Made by a program: the position numbers and the translations under genes
Source of the DNA: Cercis canadensis
Taxonomy: Eukaryota > Streptophyta > Magnoliopsida > Fabales > Fabaceae
Assembly (NCBI GenBank): GCA_003255065.1
Contig: QAOA01004151.1
Coordinates: 537,769 to 601,768 of the forward strand
Direction: 5' to 3'
Length of the DNA: 64,000 nt
The notes under the pieces: generated by a model
Database searches by the model: none
Told to the model about the DNA's origin: nothing
What the model saw: the letters and a program-made list of their open reading frames with translations, nothing else
In this document: positions 1-12,570 of the stretch, one piece after another
Layout: every line of letters starts with the position of its first letter
Position numbering within the stretch: position 1 is the stretch's first letter

Positions 1-810
1 CTGATTTCGAATCAAAGAACGCCATACATGTGTTGAAACTGCTTGCAGAGATGAGATTATGTTGGTATTGGCCTCTGCATTGGCCTTTGCTTTGAGCTCT
101 GCAATTTTTTCCCTTGTAAAGTGAAAGATCCTCTCTTTTGGCACTTGTGAAGCAAACCCACCAGCCATTTTCATTTCCTTTGTGAAAGGAATACGAATTG
201 GGGGTTCCACGCCATGAAGAAAGAAACGTTCAAATGCAGGGGGCTTGGATACTTTATCTAAACCTCGTGAAATCTCAGCCCAAGAATTGAAGAAATGCCA
301 GAACGACGTGCCGTCCGCAACAGTATGGCTAATTGAGCAGCCAATGAAGATGCCGTCTACTAGCTCGGTGACTTGTACTCCTAGCAATGGCTTGGATGTG
401 CATTCATAGCCTCTAACTCCATTGTGAGGGAAGAAAGATTGGACAATACGAGGAACATAGATGGGTCGGAGAATATCAGAACAACTAGTGTTCTCTGCAA
501 TGGCATGAACAAATTCTGCTCCGGCATTGTTGCAAATGATTGAAACAAAAGCAGTGTCATCGCCGTGTTCAATGACGGAGAGACGGCCGGCGAGGATAGG
601 GAAGAAGGAAAGAGTGGTGGAGAGTGAGTGTCGAAGGTGTTGGATTAATGTGTGTTTTGCTTTGGGGTTAAGGAAAAGAAGCCCTTTCTGGATAGTTTGA
701 CTTTCCAAGAGTTGGAGATCCCATGGAGTTAACTCGATTTTGTGAGTTAAATCATCGCTGTGACTCGCTGCTTGGATTGTACCGCTTGAGATAACTCTGA
801 CGCCTGCCAT
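1..810 (-). CDS. BAHD (HXXXD) acyltransferase, 5' part of gene, runs off the left edge
   Basis: The minus strand is open from an ATG at 810 to the window edge, giving about 270 residues of a protein whose family is usually 430-460 long. Residues near 160 read HTVADG, the HXXXD catalytic motif of BAHD acyl-CoA-dependent acyltransferases; the histidine is the general base that transfers an acyl group to an alcohol or amine. The N-terminus ([10 protein letters not shown], then LTPWDLQLL and FFPILAGRL) is the usual BAHD start, and [17 protein letters not shown] leads into the motif. The DFGWG structural motif would lie in the missing C-terminal half. No intron is seen in this part. It looks closest to the uncharacterised At3g50280-like branch; the substrate cannot be read from the sequence. 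Family sure, clade inferred. Confidence 0.9.
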   Translation of the reverse strand, partial: MAGVRVISSGTIQAASHSDDLTHKIELTPWDLQLLESQTIQKGLLFLNPKAKHTLIQHLRHSLSTTLSFFPILAGRLSVIEHGDDTAFVSIICNNAGAEFVHAIAENTSCSDILRPIYVPRIVQSFFPHNGVRGYECTSKPLLGVQVTELVDGIFIGCSISHTVADGTSFWHFFNSWAEISRGLDKVSKPPAFERFFLHGVEPPIRIPFTKEMKMAGGFASQVPKERIFHFTREKIAELKAKANAEANTNIISSLQAVSTHVWRSLIRNQ

Positions 811-2834
811 GCTGCTCCTCTGCATTATTTAATATCTGATAATAAATCAATCAGAAATATGAATTTTGGTGATGCTCTATGCTGCAGAAATAAAACAGAG
901 GAATGAAAAGCAAAACAATTCATATTTATCAATCCAACGTCACCTGCATGGTTGTCTAATTCTGCGTCGCTACTTTGGTGGTGTCACTATCATTCTACTT
1001 CTACTTCTTTCCACTTCAATTTCTTCATTGAAATCCAATGATTGAATTTGAAGTTGTCAACGTTGCATTACATACACCATTCATTTCAATAATCTTGAAA
1101 CTTCTAAATCTCCATATGCAAAATGAAAAAGGGAAATAAAAATATAATTTTGCATTGCCTCCTTGACATTTTTTGATTTAATGGTCAACTTTTGCATAAT
1201 GCGATCAAATTCCTTCCTATATCTTGGTGTATTTAGGGATCAATATAAGTTCTATGCTACTCTCGTGAAATGTAACTCATCACATCCTAAAGATTTTACA
1301 TATTAGATTTGAATTATATTGTGTCAAATTTATATAGTTAGTATAATTAAATTTGAACACAGTCTCCATAATGAATGATGGAGTAGTCAATCATTGAGGT
1401 GTCCCATTGGAGATACCTGTTGATTAGGTGGAACAACTTAACTCCTCACTTTCTCCTAGACCCGGATCCGTTCATGTGACATGAGTTATGTTACAAATAT
1501 TTGAGCCGTACATTCTAGATCTTTACAACATGACTCATATCACATGACCGGATCCAAATCCCTTTCTCTTCTCCCATTTTCTCTTTTTCTTTTTTTTCTT
1601 TTGATTGGATATTTTCTCTTAAATTAAGGAAACAACTTCTACTTTTGCAAGGGTAAAGCTATTTTTTCCTTTTATTAATTTTTTTTCAACTCATATTAAT
1701 TTTGAGTCTTCAACCACATAGAATAAGAAAAATTGTTTTCATTGAAGGCATTTTCCCTTGAAAAAACTTGACCAAACTTTTTTTCTTTTTTATCATCACT
1801 TCAGAAAAATGACCATTTATTTTTATATATTACGTACATTTTTTACTTGCCTCTGCATGCTTTTACAGAAACAACAATAATAATAAAGTGGTCAAAAGAT
1901 AAGAATGTTTAAAATTTAAATTGAGAACCACAAGTGCATTTCATCTAAACAAAAGATAAAGCACACGCTAAATGTGTGCGTTAAAAAATATCAATTTCAA
2001 AAATGTAAAAAGTGGAATAGTGGAAGTTGTTAAAAGTGAGAAAGAAAATAGAAAAATAAAATTTAATTGTTGAGAAGATTTAATTATATATTTTTAAAAA
2101 TTATATCTATAATCATATTTCTTTCTTTGACAAAAGCATAAGCTGCACAGAATCTTATTTTCTAGTTAAAACCCATATCGTTGCTAACTAATCAATTAAA
2201 GACATTAAGTGTAGGAAAGGCCATGAGCATACAGTGGACTTGGCTGAGCTTATGCATGGTTTGCAATAGCTATTCAATTTGGTTGCTACCTGGGATTAAA
2301 TCATCTGTCTATGGTGCAAATTAGGCTTTATCCATTAACCATTATGCAGGGTTGAATTACATGTTGAAGATGAAGGGTTGCATTAGATGAAGTTATCTTA
2401 AACGGCTATTTAGTATTTACACACAGTGTGGGTCAATTGGAGTGGAGTATAATTTTAGGCCAATAAATGAAATGGTGTGTCATTTTAACATAGCTCAAGG
2501 AAATGAGCATAACTTACTCAAACTATTACTAATCTCTTCAAAATTTCTGTTCATTAATCAGGTAGAAACAATTCCTCACTCATTATAAGCAATGGGCTTA
2601 CAAGGAATCATTCTTCATTTTCCACATTCGAACCTTAGACCATGCCAAATTTTATTATAGAGGAAAACATGCTGTTTCTTTTGGTGATATGATCGTGTAT
2701 TTGCGGGTATCCCTACATGCATATATCTAGAAGAAGAGCAAATCCTTTTGCCATGTCAAATACATGGAGATTGGTGAAGATATTGGAAACATTTCAAAGT
2801 TTCTAAAAATACATACTGCTTTCACCCTTTGAAA
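811..2834. other. AT-rich intergenic DNA between BAHD and NDUFA12 genes
   Basis: No coding region is visible. The first few hundred bases should hold the promoter and leader of the BAHD gene. The only clear structure is a small foldback element at 1461-1557. The rest is AT-rich sequence with short homopolymer runs. Confidence 0.6.
1461..1557. mobile_element. Small foldback MITE (GGATCC/GTCATGT family)
   Basis: The two arms are imperfect inverted copies: the left arm reads GGATCCGTTCATGTGACATG and the complement of the right arm reads GGATCCGGTCATGTGATATG, followed on both sides by an AGTYATGTT motif. The loop holds TTGAGCCGT. A second member with the same motifs lies at about 27579-27741. 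It encodes nothing, and no convincing target duplication was found. Confidence 0.6.
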
Positions 2835-2854
2835 GTTGAAATGAATACAAAACA

Positions 2855-2860
2855 TTTATT
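2855..2860 (-). terminator. Poly(A) signal AATAAA of the NDUFA12 gene
   Basis: On the minus strand AATAAA lies about 70 bases past the NDUFA12 stop codon, a normal distance for a plant 3' UTR. No other canonical signal lies nearby. Inferred from position only. Confidence 0.55.
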
Positions 2861-2931
2861 CATAAGGGAAAAAAACACCCCAACATCCAGAACATCTGCA
2901 GCTCAGTGCTGAACTGTGCTCAAGGTATGGC

Positions 2932-5900
2932 TCAGGCCTTGGACTCCCATGGTTGGTACCTTGTCCAGTCTCTCTGCCCTGGATTAAGTGCATGTCCTTT
3001 GGAATGATAGATATGATGTTCACCTTCTCCAGACAGATTTTCTTTATGTTCAATGCCATATCTTTTCGGTTTAAGCAAAAGCAGCTGCAGGAAATCCATG
3101 AAATTGCTTTTTCAGGACTATAGACTTCCTAATCATATAGCATTACCAAATAACCAAAAAAGGCATAAAATCGATTTACCTCGTCTCCAGTGTGGTCAGT
3201 TATGAAGTGGAGCCAACCATGCCATTCAGGTGGAACCTGAGAGGCATTATACCTACTTTTTTCTGCATATTCAACCCACCTGTGTCTTCCTACAAGTTTT
3301 TAAGCAAAACACAATTTGCATGAATTTGTCATTCAGATTTCCGAACTCATGAGTTTACTTGAACTAGTGGACTTTCAAATTGACTCAATTTTCTAGTCTA
3401 GTGTCAAACTCGAATGAGTTCATGAATTAACTCTCAGTTTGACAGCCACGTCTCATTTCAAAAAGTGCAAGGAAGCTTATCCAACCACATACAATATACC
3501 CACAGAAGTTAAAAAAGGAATAAATTTGTTCAGATTTTGGCTTCAATAATTTTAATTGGTTAAAGTGACCAAAAGGACTTGAATATATAAAATATACTTA
3601 AAGAAGTTAGAGTAAATAACAACTGCCTCATCAACTTCGGAGAACTAGAATTCCCTCCTATTCAAAGGGTACATAAATCCAATTTTGAAATAAAATAACC
3701 ATAATTTAGAATAGTAACCATAAATCACAATTATAACTTTAAAAACTGTTATTTATGCAATTCCAGCTTAGCCAATGGGAGGTTGCTGTAATTTACTCCC
3801 ATCATGTTATATTGATGTCTTCATGTCTATTGGTTAAATTCAAGTTCTAACTGTCTCTTCTACTTAAACTTCTCAAATATTCCCTAATAGCAACTTCCTA
3901 TGATTCTGCAGCTCAAAAAACACTGCTATATATCTCCAACTCAAGCATTTTGGTTGTGCAGCCATACATTTGATTTTTCCAATACAACTATACTCGTCCC
4001 TATTATCTCTCTTTCCCTTTATAGTTACATCCAAATTATTAATTCCCAATAACCCACGTACCAAAAACATCTATTAGAAAGGAAGGAAGACCGTTCTTTT
4101 CTAGTCTTGGACTCAAGCTTAGCTTTCACTATTTTCATTCATGTGTGGTATTAAGATAGCATTTATTAGACCAATTTCATACACAAACAACACTCACACA
4201 TAGAGAGAGAGAGAGATAAGCACTAACCATATTGTGTGTCTTTAAGTTTCTCATAATACTTGTTACCAAATTTATCAACACCAACAAGCGTTGCTCCAAT
4301 GTTATGGATCTTGGTTTGCCTGCATGAATTTAGAAAAAAATTAGAATGGCCAAGGAAAAGGCTTGACTTTACATAGGATTTCAAAGCTGAAAGGGAAATA
4401 TGAAGTAACAAAAGAGATATATCATGATTTAAAATAGAGCAATTAAAACTCCACCAAATTTACATGGAATCTTAATCTCCATTCTGACCAAAAAGGGCCA
4501 GCTACATGAGATCTTATCCAGAAGTAGAACTTCAATCAACCATATTTGTTCAGTCAGCTAAACCGAGAGAAATACTTTGTCTATCTGCTGCAATCATATC
4601 TCACTAAAAACTCCACTTTTGTGTGTATGGGATTGGTAGGAGGAGAGAGGGGAGGCACAGAGAAAATATCATATATTTTTCTCAACTCATTACAGTCCTT
4701 TCATTCTCCTACTTGAATACTTGATTAACCTCCTTCAGTTGCATCTGATTTCCATTGCTATAATCTGTTTTTATAACCCCATTTCTCTCATATTAACTCT
4801 CATCCAGAAGATAGCGTGTTAAGTGTTTATTTAGAATTCCTATCCAGCAGATTTAGGACGACTTGGGAGACACTCTTTGTTACTGGCAAAGATATTCCAT
4901 TTGAAATCATCCTATAGGGACAAATTGTTATGTAACTAGGTTTCAGTTTTGATGAGTGATTGACTTTGGTTTTCAACTTGCCAAAATCAATTCTGTGACT
5001 TTCTTTTCTTCTTCACAATCAAAACCAATTCTAAATTTTCTGCCTCGTACAGCAAAACCACTACTTTGCACTGTGAACAAATGGTTTTGTCAGAAACTAC
5101 CAAGGTTAGCTTCTTCCAAAATCAATTCTTCCATCATCAACTCTCTCTACAAAATCAATTCTTCCAGACAAGCAGTTATTTATGTCTCCTTCATTCCGTT
5201 TTTCTCTTCACTCTTCTCCCCCTCTCTTTGTATCTGTTTGTATCTTCTATTTCTAACTTTATTCTTCCTAACCACGACGTAAATAAACCAGCCATATATA
5301 AACAGTTAACTAAAGCATATGGTGAAATGTTAACACAAGTGATTGAAACAACAAAAGCAAAGGATGTAACTGCTTAGAACAATTTATTTTTTTGTGCATA
5401 AAAGAACTACATTAAGACAAAGAAGGAAGTAGTACAAAAGTAGAAGAGGATAAATATCCTCAATGGCCGAAAAACAAAGAGAATACAGAAGCCACAAGAC
5501 CTAAGAAAATTAATGCAATAAGGCCACTGAGAGAAACTGCCCCAAAAAGACCATGGGTAAAACACCAAAAACAGGCCAGATGCTCACAACACTTTAATCA
5601 CATAATTATGTACATTAAAATGAAATTAGTTAAGTTACTGTTTATGAGATAAATCTGGTGTTTGTCATATATGAATTAAAATGAGAAATAAATTACTATG
5701 CCATATAAACACAAAAAATGACCAAAATGTACTTGTTATCCCACACTTACCACACATTTCCAGGATAAATGCAAAAAACCATCAGGGATTTATCATTGCA
5801 AAAGGTTTTCAAGGTAATTCCAGTTATAATTGTAAATTTGTTCTTCTGGTCACAAGTCACCTGGTAATAAAGTAGAGTGGGTTGTTTCTCAGCTCAGATC

Positions 5901-7500
5901 ATAAAGATGAAGATAAAAATTACTCTCATATGAATTCCCAGTTTCTTCGGAATCTCAATTGATCGTCATAAATTTACATGTTGAAGCTATACCCCTATCC
6001 ATCAAATCTGAAAGAGAAGTCTGATCTAAGTTCCTTCAACACCTTGGTTTGAAAAAAGGTTCAACTGCTTCCACTTCTTAAGCACTCCACCATCCCTTAA
6101 CCCATCACCATTTCTACAAAACCCCCTGGAAATTTCAAACCAGAATAGTCTCATACAAATGAACATCATCGCAATCCAAGTGATGTGAGAAAATTTTCAG
6201 CAGCACAAGTTATGTTAAATTAGCATAATATTCCTCCCAATCAGCCAAGATTAAGGATCAAGCAATTCTAGGTCAAGATTTCCCATTGCTCCTGACTAAC
6301 TTTCCCAGTTTCCCTGTCAACAAAATCAGATCAACCAATATTTTTTGATGGGTGAAAAATTCTGTGAACTTAATCTCATTAAAATATCCCCTACACACAC
6401 CAAGGCATCTCCCAAGATAAGGCTTGTTTGTCCAATTCTGCCCCATATTCTGCCTTTGTCACTTTATATAGTAGGAACACACACCCCTGTGAAACCCCAT
6501 GTGAAATATCCTCCAGCCCCCTCAACGAAACAAGAAACCAAAGGCCTCCTAATAAAAGAATCCTGCAAGCAACACCATCATCTAATGACCCCATAAGACA
6601 AGAATACCTCCTGTTGTACCATTAGCACTCAAAAATCTCCATCCAGCTCATTTAGCTATCATATCTCCATAAATGAACATGGCTTCTAACTTCTTCCAAC
6701 TAAGAAAGTGCAAGTGACAAATTTTATTCTTCTCAGATACATGATGGCTAACAATACTGACCTTTACAGTTAACAGCATTTCAGCGGAAAATAATCATTT
6801 CTTCAAATTCTACCACTAGATATTCATCATCAGATAAATATATTCATGATGCATATGAATATAACAGAAAGAAAAGCCATAGGCTCAAACACAGAGAAAG
6901 CAATAGAGGAAACTATTTTTTTAAAGGATATGTAAGGAAACATCAATGTGCAGAAATAAAAACTGATGCAAAATAGTTGACTTACAAAAGATTTCCATCG
7001 GGAAGGCACCTCCTGACAGTTCAAAAGATAAAAACGAAGAAATCAGTAAACCCCAAAAGTTAAATATACGTTTATCAAAAATTAAAAGGCACCAAATAGT
7101 TTCAAACGAAATCTCCCTAAAAAATGCAGCTCCTATTAGGAAAAATAGCTTAACCCATTTTAGTTTGATAATTTTCCGAGAAAAAGGAAATGGAAAAATA
7201 CAATAAATCAAATACATATAAGTAAAACTGAGATCTTTCACGCATTCCACGGAATCTACTGGAGAAAAGGAAGCTAATTTTAATAAGGACAAGAAATTCA
7301 TCGAATTTGACATTTTTTCCCCAGATTTTTTCAACAATTTATGATGAGACAACACAAATCCGAACATGAATAATCGAAATAGCAAAAGAGTAAGAAGAAA
7401 AAGGAACTAACAAGTAGCCTTCTTCCTTGAGCTCTCTAAAGAAGGCACCAAGTCCCTTCTCTCTGATCGACTTCACTACATTCCTCACCACAGACGCCAT
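2932..7500 (-). CDS. NDUFA12: NADH dehydrogenase [ubiquinone] 1 alpha subcomplex subunit 12 (complex I accessory subunit)
   Basis: This is an accessory subunit of mitochondrial complex I, related to the assembly factor NDUFAF2 and located on the peripheral arm. Five exons on the minus strand join with correct GT-AG borders and phases: 7412-7500, 6986-7012, 4228-4319, 3180-3289 and 2932-3084, 471 nt in all, giving 156 residues. Recognisable blocks are LLQTKIHNIGATLVGVDKFG, HRWVEYAEKSRYNASQVPPE, WHGWLHFITDHTGDE and a C-terminal YHSKGHALNPGQRDWTRYQ. These match plant NDUFA12 throughout, and the length fits. Exon 2 is only 27 nt and codes for RCLPDGNL; without it the conserved DGNLLQTK block is broken. 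Intron 1 (about 400 nt), intron 2 (about 2.7 kb) and intron 3 (about 0.9 kb) hold no other gene that I can see. The start is the only ATG in frame with the family N-terminus. Confidence 0.95.
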
Positions 7501-7753
7501 CGCTCGCTCTGGTTCCCGTTTCTCTTTTCTCCGAAGCCGTTTGTTTTTGCGATGGTTGTTCCTTTTTCGGGCCGTTTGGAATTTTTTGTTTTACTAAAAA
7601 AGGGAAAAATATTTCTCGGTACCAAATGTTTGCCAAATGACCCACTGGTGCACGAAGAGGCTTTATTTATTTATTTATGCGTGACAAGTGATGCTCAATT
7701 GAATTGATAATCGTGTCTTAAATATAATAATTATAATAATATATTGTATACGC

Positions 7754-7755
<2 letters not shown>

Positions 7756-7812
<57 letters not shown>

Positions 7813-7813
7813 N
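7756..7813. repeat. (TA)n microsatellite ending at an N
   Basis: A pure AT dinucleotide run of about 56 bases ends in a single N at 7813, so the true length is uncertain. It lies about 250 bases upstream of the NDUFA12 start. Confidence 0.9.
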
Positions 7814-8589
7814 GGCTTAATAATTTAATAGAGATTAACAACATAGATTTGATCATAACAAATTAAAATTATAAGAATTTATTTAGACGAAATTAAATTG
7901 TAAACACATACTTAATTTTTCACTAAAATTATATGAACTAAAAAGTATTACTCTTTTAATTATGATCATTTGGTGTTAATTATTCCTAAAAGTTTGATAG
8001 TTTTAATTATTTTAATATGTTTTACAATCCATGCTACTATATAAAGGTAACACCTTTTTTGTCTCTTTCTTCTAATAATAAAAAGTTATAGAAAAATATA
8101 TCTAAGTTAAAAATTGATTTTTTCACAATCAACTTTTTACAAAAATGATTTAACCCATAATTAATTAAATACATAATCTATTATTTCTAAGTTAATTCAA
8201 AACACACCAAGACTAGTAATTGAACTTTTAAGCATTTAACCATATCTATAATTTCAAAGCAAACAAAGCAATAGCATTTCCTTTTAGATGGAAACTAGCT
8301 TTTTTTTTTTTCTATTAAATAGATAGTATTTTAACTAAATTGCAAATTTCATTCCTATAATTTTGAAATTGAGTCAAATTAGTATAGTTGTTCAAATTTA
8401 GATGAAAAATAGTGACATATCCATTAACATGTTGACGTGGAAATTATTTTACTGATGTGGAATTTGACATTTGAGCAAAGTAATTTCCATGTCAAGAATT
8501 AAAACTAGGGGAAAATTGAAACTTATGCCAAATTAAATGGACAAACTTGAAACTTTTGCTGAACTAGAGAGACCAAAAGTAGATTTCAA

Positions 8590-8620
<31 letters not shown>

Positions 8621-9134
8621 NTTTTTCTATGTTGGCATATTTTACATTATATTTTAGTTTATAATTTGAGATGATTTCATGTTTTTTTTTTTTAAGTTTT
8701 AAATTTTACATTATATTGTTCTTAAAGTTTGAACCTCTTTTTACAAAATAAATATTTCTTTTATGGAACTTAAAATTACTTTACTGATATATCAAATTTC
8801 ATGTGAACAAAATAATTATGTTATTAATGTAAAAATTATTTTGTTCACATGTTTAATTCTATATCACTTAATAAATTTTCATATCAACATATTAGGGGGC
8901 ATGCCACCTTTTCTATCTAGATTTAAATTGATGGACCACTTTAATTTTTCATTTTGTTACAAGGGAATGCAACATGCCAGTGGACCAAATTGACTCCATT
9001 TTTTTTGTTGTTGTTGCAAGGGAATGCAACACACGAGAAAATAAAAGAGGAATACACAGTAAGTCATTAGCTGATATATATCAAATTAAGACTTGAGACA
9101 TTAAATTAAAACCTCTAGTAAATTAGAGGGTTAA
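7814..9134. other. AT-rich intergenic DNA with poly-T gap and decayed repeat
   Basis: No gene is seen. A poly-T run at 8592-8626 contains an N at 8621. The stretch 8335-8590 has the look of a decayed foldback element: phrases of the type 'aaa-ttg-aaa-ctt' and 'gacgtggaaatta' occur in opposite orientation in its two halves. A related-looking AT-rich stretch continues to about 9000. I cannot define its ends. Confidence 0.4.
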
Positions 9135-9522
9135 TTGACCTGAATATTATATTTTAGTAATAAAATTATATATTTATCATATTTTTTAATTTAATTACCT
9201 AAATATTACAATTTAAAAAAAATTAAAAACAAAAAAACTTTTTATACATGTGAAGACCATAAGTAGCCACGTGGGATATGCCAATACATGTCATGTTTTC
9301 CTTTAATTTTTTTTTTAATTCTTATAGGCAGCTAGAAAAAGGACACGCCGTGGGGAATCAGCGTGTCTGACGTAGATGCGCCACATGGCCGTTGACGCAT
9401 TTGGTGGTCCCCACATGTCTGTTATGTTTTTTTTAAAAAAAATATATATAATATTAAGATAAATAAGTTAAAAAATATAATAAATGTGTAAAATTATTTT
9501 TAAAATGCTATATTCCGGTCAA
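9135..9522. mobile_element. MITE with ~65-bp imperfect terminal inverted repeats
   Basis: The left end reads TTGACCTGAATATTATATTT and the complement of the right end reads TTGACCGGAATATAGCATTT. The similarity goes on inward for about 65 bases through a TATATTTTTTAA block. The middle is more GC-rich and contains gccacgtggg and several ACGT cores. It has no coding capacity, and no certain target duplication was identified. It lies a few hundred bases past the 3' end of glucanase copy A. Confidence 0.6.
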
Positions 9523-9858
9523 AAAACACAAAGTAAAGAGGTACACAAATAATGAATTTAAGCCTTTAATTTATATCATTGAACAATCATATATACATAT
9601 TGACCACAGTTTTTCTCACGTGAATAAATGCCAAAACTACACTTCACACACATCATAAACAACACCAGCAGCTTGCCTCTGCTATGCATGAGTAAAGTAA
9701 GACTAAGTAGATAAAATTCCTCCTCCATACATGCACACTTTTCTATCTCACACCTCTCAGAACCAGATGATTCCTTACTCATTAAGTGAGAATGAGAACA
9801 GTAAAAGCGCCGTCCTTTGTTCTCTCGTTTTAAGATAAAGGAACTTTCTGAACCCTTT

Positions 9859-12132
9859 TCAGGGACTCGCCCCAGGATAAACGCAATTGTTGTAACCTAC
9901 AAAATAAAAGCAAAAAGAGCAGCAATTGAAGCGTGTTTTTTTACTACACTCAAAAGCAGTTGCTACAAGTAGTTTTAACCGATTCATCCAGCATCTTAGT
10001 CATGCTCATTCGTAGTTCAACATCTAGATCAATATTTAGAGAGCCCAGAAAGGAAAATCCAGGTAAGGTAATCGGGTCATCTCCTCTGTGAAAGATAACT
10101 TTTTCACACACCTGTTTAATTTCAGGGTCATTGTTTTTGGTGTAAAAATCTAGTGGCAAAAAGCACAACCTCTAAAAAAATATTGTTTTAAGAGGAAAGG
10201 AAAGTTATGTGCAAGAACAAGCTACCAGAGCATAAAAATGTGAAGAAATTTGATGAGAACTTCAACTTACTGGGATTATTTGATGAGAGAGTGGCTGTAT
10301 GAGAAAAATCACAATTCATTGGATCCCGACCAGTAGTTTGATAGAAGAGATTCATGGCATACGCGGCATGGGAAGCTATTGTATTTGGTTCAAAACAAGC
10401 TCCCCCTGGTTGAATTGGGCTACAATCAATGCCATGCCCACAAACATAATCCAAATTGACTTGCAGCTGCGTAATTGATACCCCTGCTTTTGGCACACAC
10501 CATACTGCTGATGGAGTAACCGGCGTTGGTGATGGAGTAACCGGCGTTGGCGTTGGCGATGGATTAACCGGAGATTTTGGTGTATTCGGAGCCTTCAAGA
10601 AGCATATAGTAAATATTAATGAACAAAAAAGGAGATTCTCAAAGTGTTCCTTCACGCAAAGTTACAGTTGTAAATGTTTCTACAGTAAAAATTTTATAGC
10701 AGATGACTTGCTCTAGAATTACAACAGAAGAATGTGTCCGTTTATGAAAATGTGGTTGTAAATAAATGAAAGAATCACCTGGCTACTCTGCTTGGTTAGG
10801 CCAACATCATAGGTAACGGTTAGATCAGGGTTGAAAAGGCCAAAGGCTCGCTCAGAAGTTGGACCAGGTTTCAAGTCCTCATCATAGAGAGCAAAGAGAT
10901 ATGTGTCTACAGATTTCCCTGGCATCAATGGAGTTCCAACCATGGAGCGAAGGTGGGCAATCAAATTACCATTGTAAGCCTTGGCATTCTCAACGCTTGG
11001 TCCAACCTCGTTGCTATCTCCTTTGTATGGCCAACCAGTCTCAGCTACCACAATCTCCACATTCTTAAATCCCAATGAATCCAGTGCAGAACGAATACCA
11101 TCCACCTGAAAATAAAATACAGCAAATCATTTCCAAATCAATCTCCACATAATAGTGTAGTGTGCATTACTGCATTTCTCCCTCCACTTTTGTGAGCAAC
11201 TGACCTGAGCATCGAACATATTCATGTACTTAATGTTGGTGTTTGGATCAAATCGACCCGAGTTGGGTTGAAAAATGCAGAAGGCTAAGGTCTCAGGTCT
11301 TGGGTCGCTTCTGTAAGCAAAGTAAGGGTAAGGGTTTATAGCAAAAGGTGAACCGGTGGCATTGTTAAACCCCAGCAACCCCTTCAACACATTCTCAAAA
11401 CCAGGGTGGAATCTTCCAGAAGATGGAGGTTCTGATTGCGCCAGCACAGCCATTGAATGGACGGTTGAGACCTTAATTTTCCCACCCAAAGATGCTGAAT
11501 TGAGGGCATTTTGGACATTCTGCACTGCCGGCACCAGCTGGTCTATCAGATTCTGGTCCCCGGAGGTCATCACCTCGTTGCCGACGGTGATGAGGATGAT
11601 ATTGCTGGCAGGGTAGAAGGGAATTACGTTGGCGTTGATCCAGTTTTTAGCGAAATTCGGGTCGGAAGCAAGTGCAGGTATGTCACCGTTCGCCGCTCCG
11701 ATCACGATTCCGATGCCGGTGTTCGCCAGAGCTTTGATTATAGCCGGGTCGGACCCGTAGAGTCGAACCTTTTCGATGGAAGTGGATTGGAGAAGCTTCG
11801 CGGTGGCCGACGGCGGTGGGAGATTGTTGGCGACTTCTCCATAGTTTACTCCAATAAATGATTCAGAATCTGGAAAAAAGGAAAAGTAACTTCAGTTATA
11901 TATTCCCTTTTTTTGTTAATGGATAGAACTGAATAACATTAATAAACAAATGAAGAATAGTGCTTGGTAATCCACAGAACTTGAGGCCAAAATTCTGGAA
12001 ATGATTTTTAAAAGTGGGAAAATTTTTAATTGTAAACTGGTTTTAGATTGGTAGAAACTTACTTGCGTAGTTAAATGCGAGAGAGAGAGCAATAAACACA
12101 AGAGTTGCAGAGCGAAAGGGGAAGATAGCCAT
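9859..12132 (-). CDS. Glucan endo-1,3-beta-glucosidase, copy A (GH17 + CBM43)
   Basis: A secreted callose-degrading enzyme. Five exons on the minus strand join in phase: 12063-12132, 11205-11869, 10779-11105, 10271-10592 and 9859-9896; 1422 nt, 473 residues. Residues 1-23 are a signal peptide. The GH17 domain starts at FIGVNYGEVA. The acid/base glutamate is E122 in TVGNEV and the nucleophile is E267 in VAETGWP. A Pro/Thr linker (about 355-382) leads to a CBM43 (X8) domain from about 384 to the end, starting AVWCVPKAG and carrying all six cysteines expected for its disulfides. The last exon adds only 12 residues (NNCVYPGASP at the end). No hydrophobic GPI tail follows the CBM43, so it is probably secreted and held on callose by the CBM43. 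A TATA-like CCTTTATATTCC lies about 50 bases before the ATG. It is the only one of the three copies with the original domain layout. Confidence 0.93.
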
Positions 12133-12481
12133 TGCTGAAGGAGAAACACTGCTTTTGGGGAGAGAAAGTGAGCAGAGGAATATAAAGGCGGGAGAGGGAC
12201 AACACTAGAGGGTAAAACCGTCAAGCCAAATTTCAATCATGTTTGAATAGGCGTAGACGTCATGTAGATTGTAGAGAGATACTAAGCTGTAATGAACCGC
12301 CAAAACGTGGGAAAAATAAGATGCTGCTTGTGTTCGACGCGTGTGCTTGGGTTCTTTGTATCTTCGAAAGTTATATGTCAGTTAAATGACGTAAATATCC
12401 TTTCTGTGACCGTTATCAGCTAAGCTAAAGTCCGTTCCGTACTTGGATTTTGGGATTCACCGATTCGACTCACGTGTGCTT
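12133..12481 (-). promoter_or_regulatory. Conserved glucanase promoter block with CACGTGT (G-box/ABRE-like)
   Basis: This sequence is almost the same in front of copy B (18972-19318) and is recognisable in front of copy C (27442-27945). It holds the TATA-like box and, at its far end, CACGTGT at 12471-12477. The same heptamer is at 19308-19314 and 27939-27945. CACGTG is a known bZIP/bHLH binding core; function here is inferred. Similarity between units 1 and 2 breaks off within a few bases of this site, and unit 3 departs there as well. Confidence 0.5.
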
Positions 12482-12570
12482 TGTTTAGAGTAGTGATAGT
12501 GTGATTCACTTGTACTATAATGTGTAAATCTAGTTAAGAATACTACAATTTACAACACTATTATATTTAG

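Noticed and set aside
381-572. 63-residue minus-strand frame in the BAHD gene
   Set aside because: It overlaps the BAHD coding sequence in another frame; only the BAHD frame shows family motifs and is open to the edge.
6921-7385. 154-residue minus-strand frame in NDUFA12 intron 1
   Set aside because: Rich in Phe/Leu/Ser from AT-rich intron DNA and overlaps the microexon in another frame; no family resemblance.
10456-10716. Plus-strand frame of Gly/Val repeats over the glucanase linker
   Set aside because: It is the complement of the Pro/Thr repeat exon; the repeats explain its length.
11511-11861. 116-residue plus-strand frame (also at 18350 and 26731)
   Set aside because: Antisense shadow of the GH17 exon; conserved only because the exon is.
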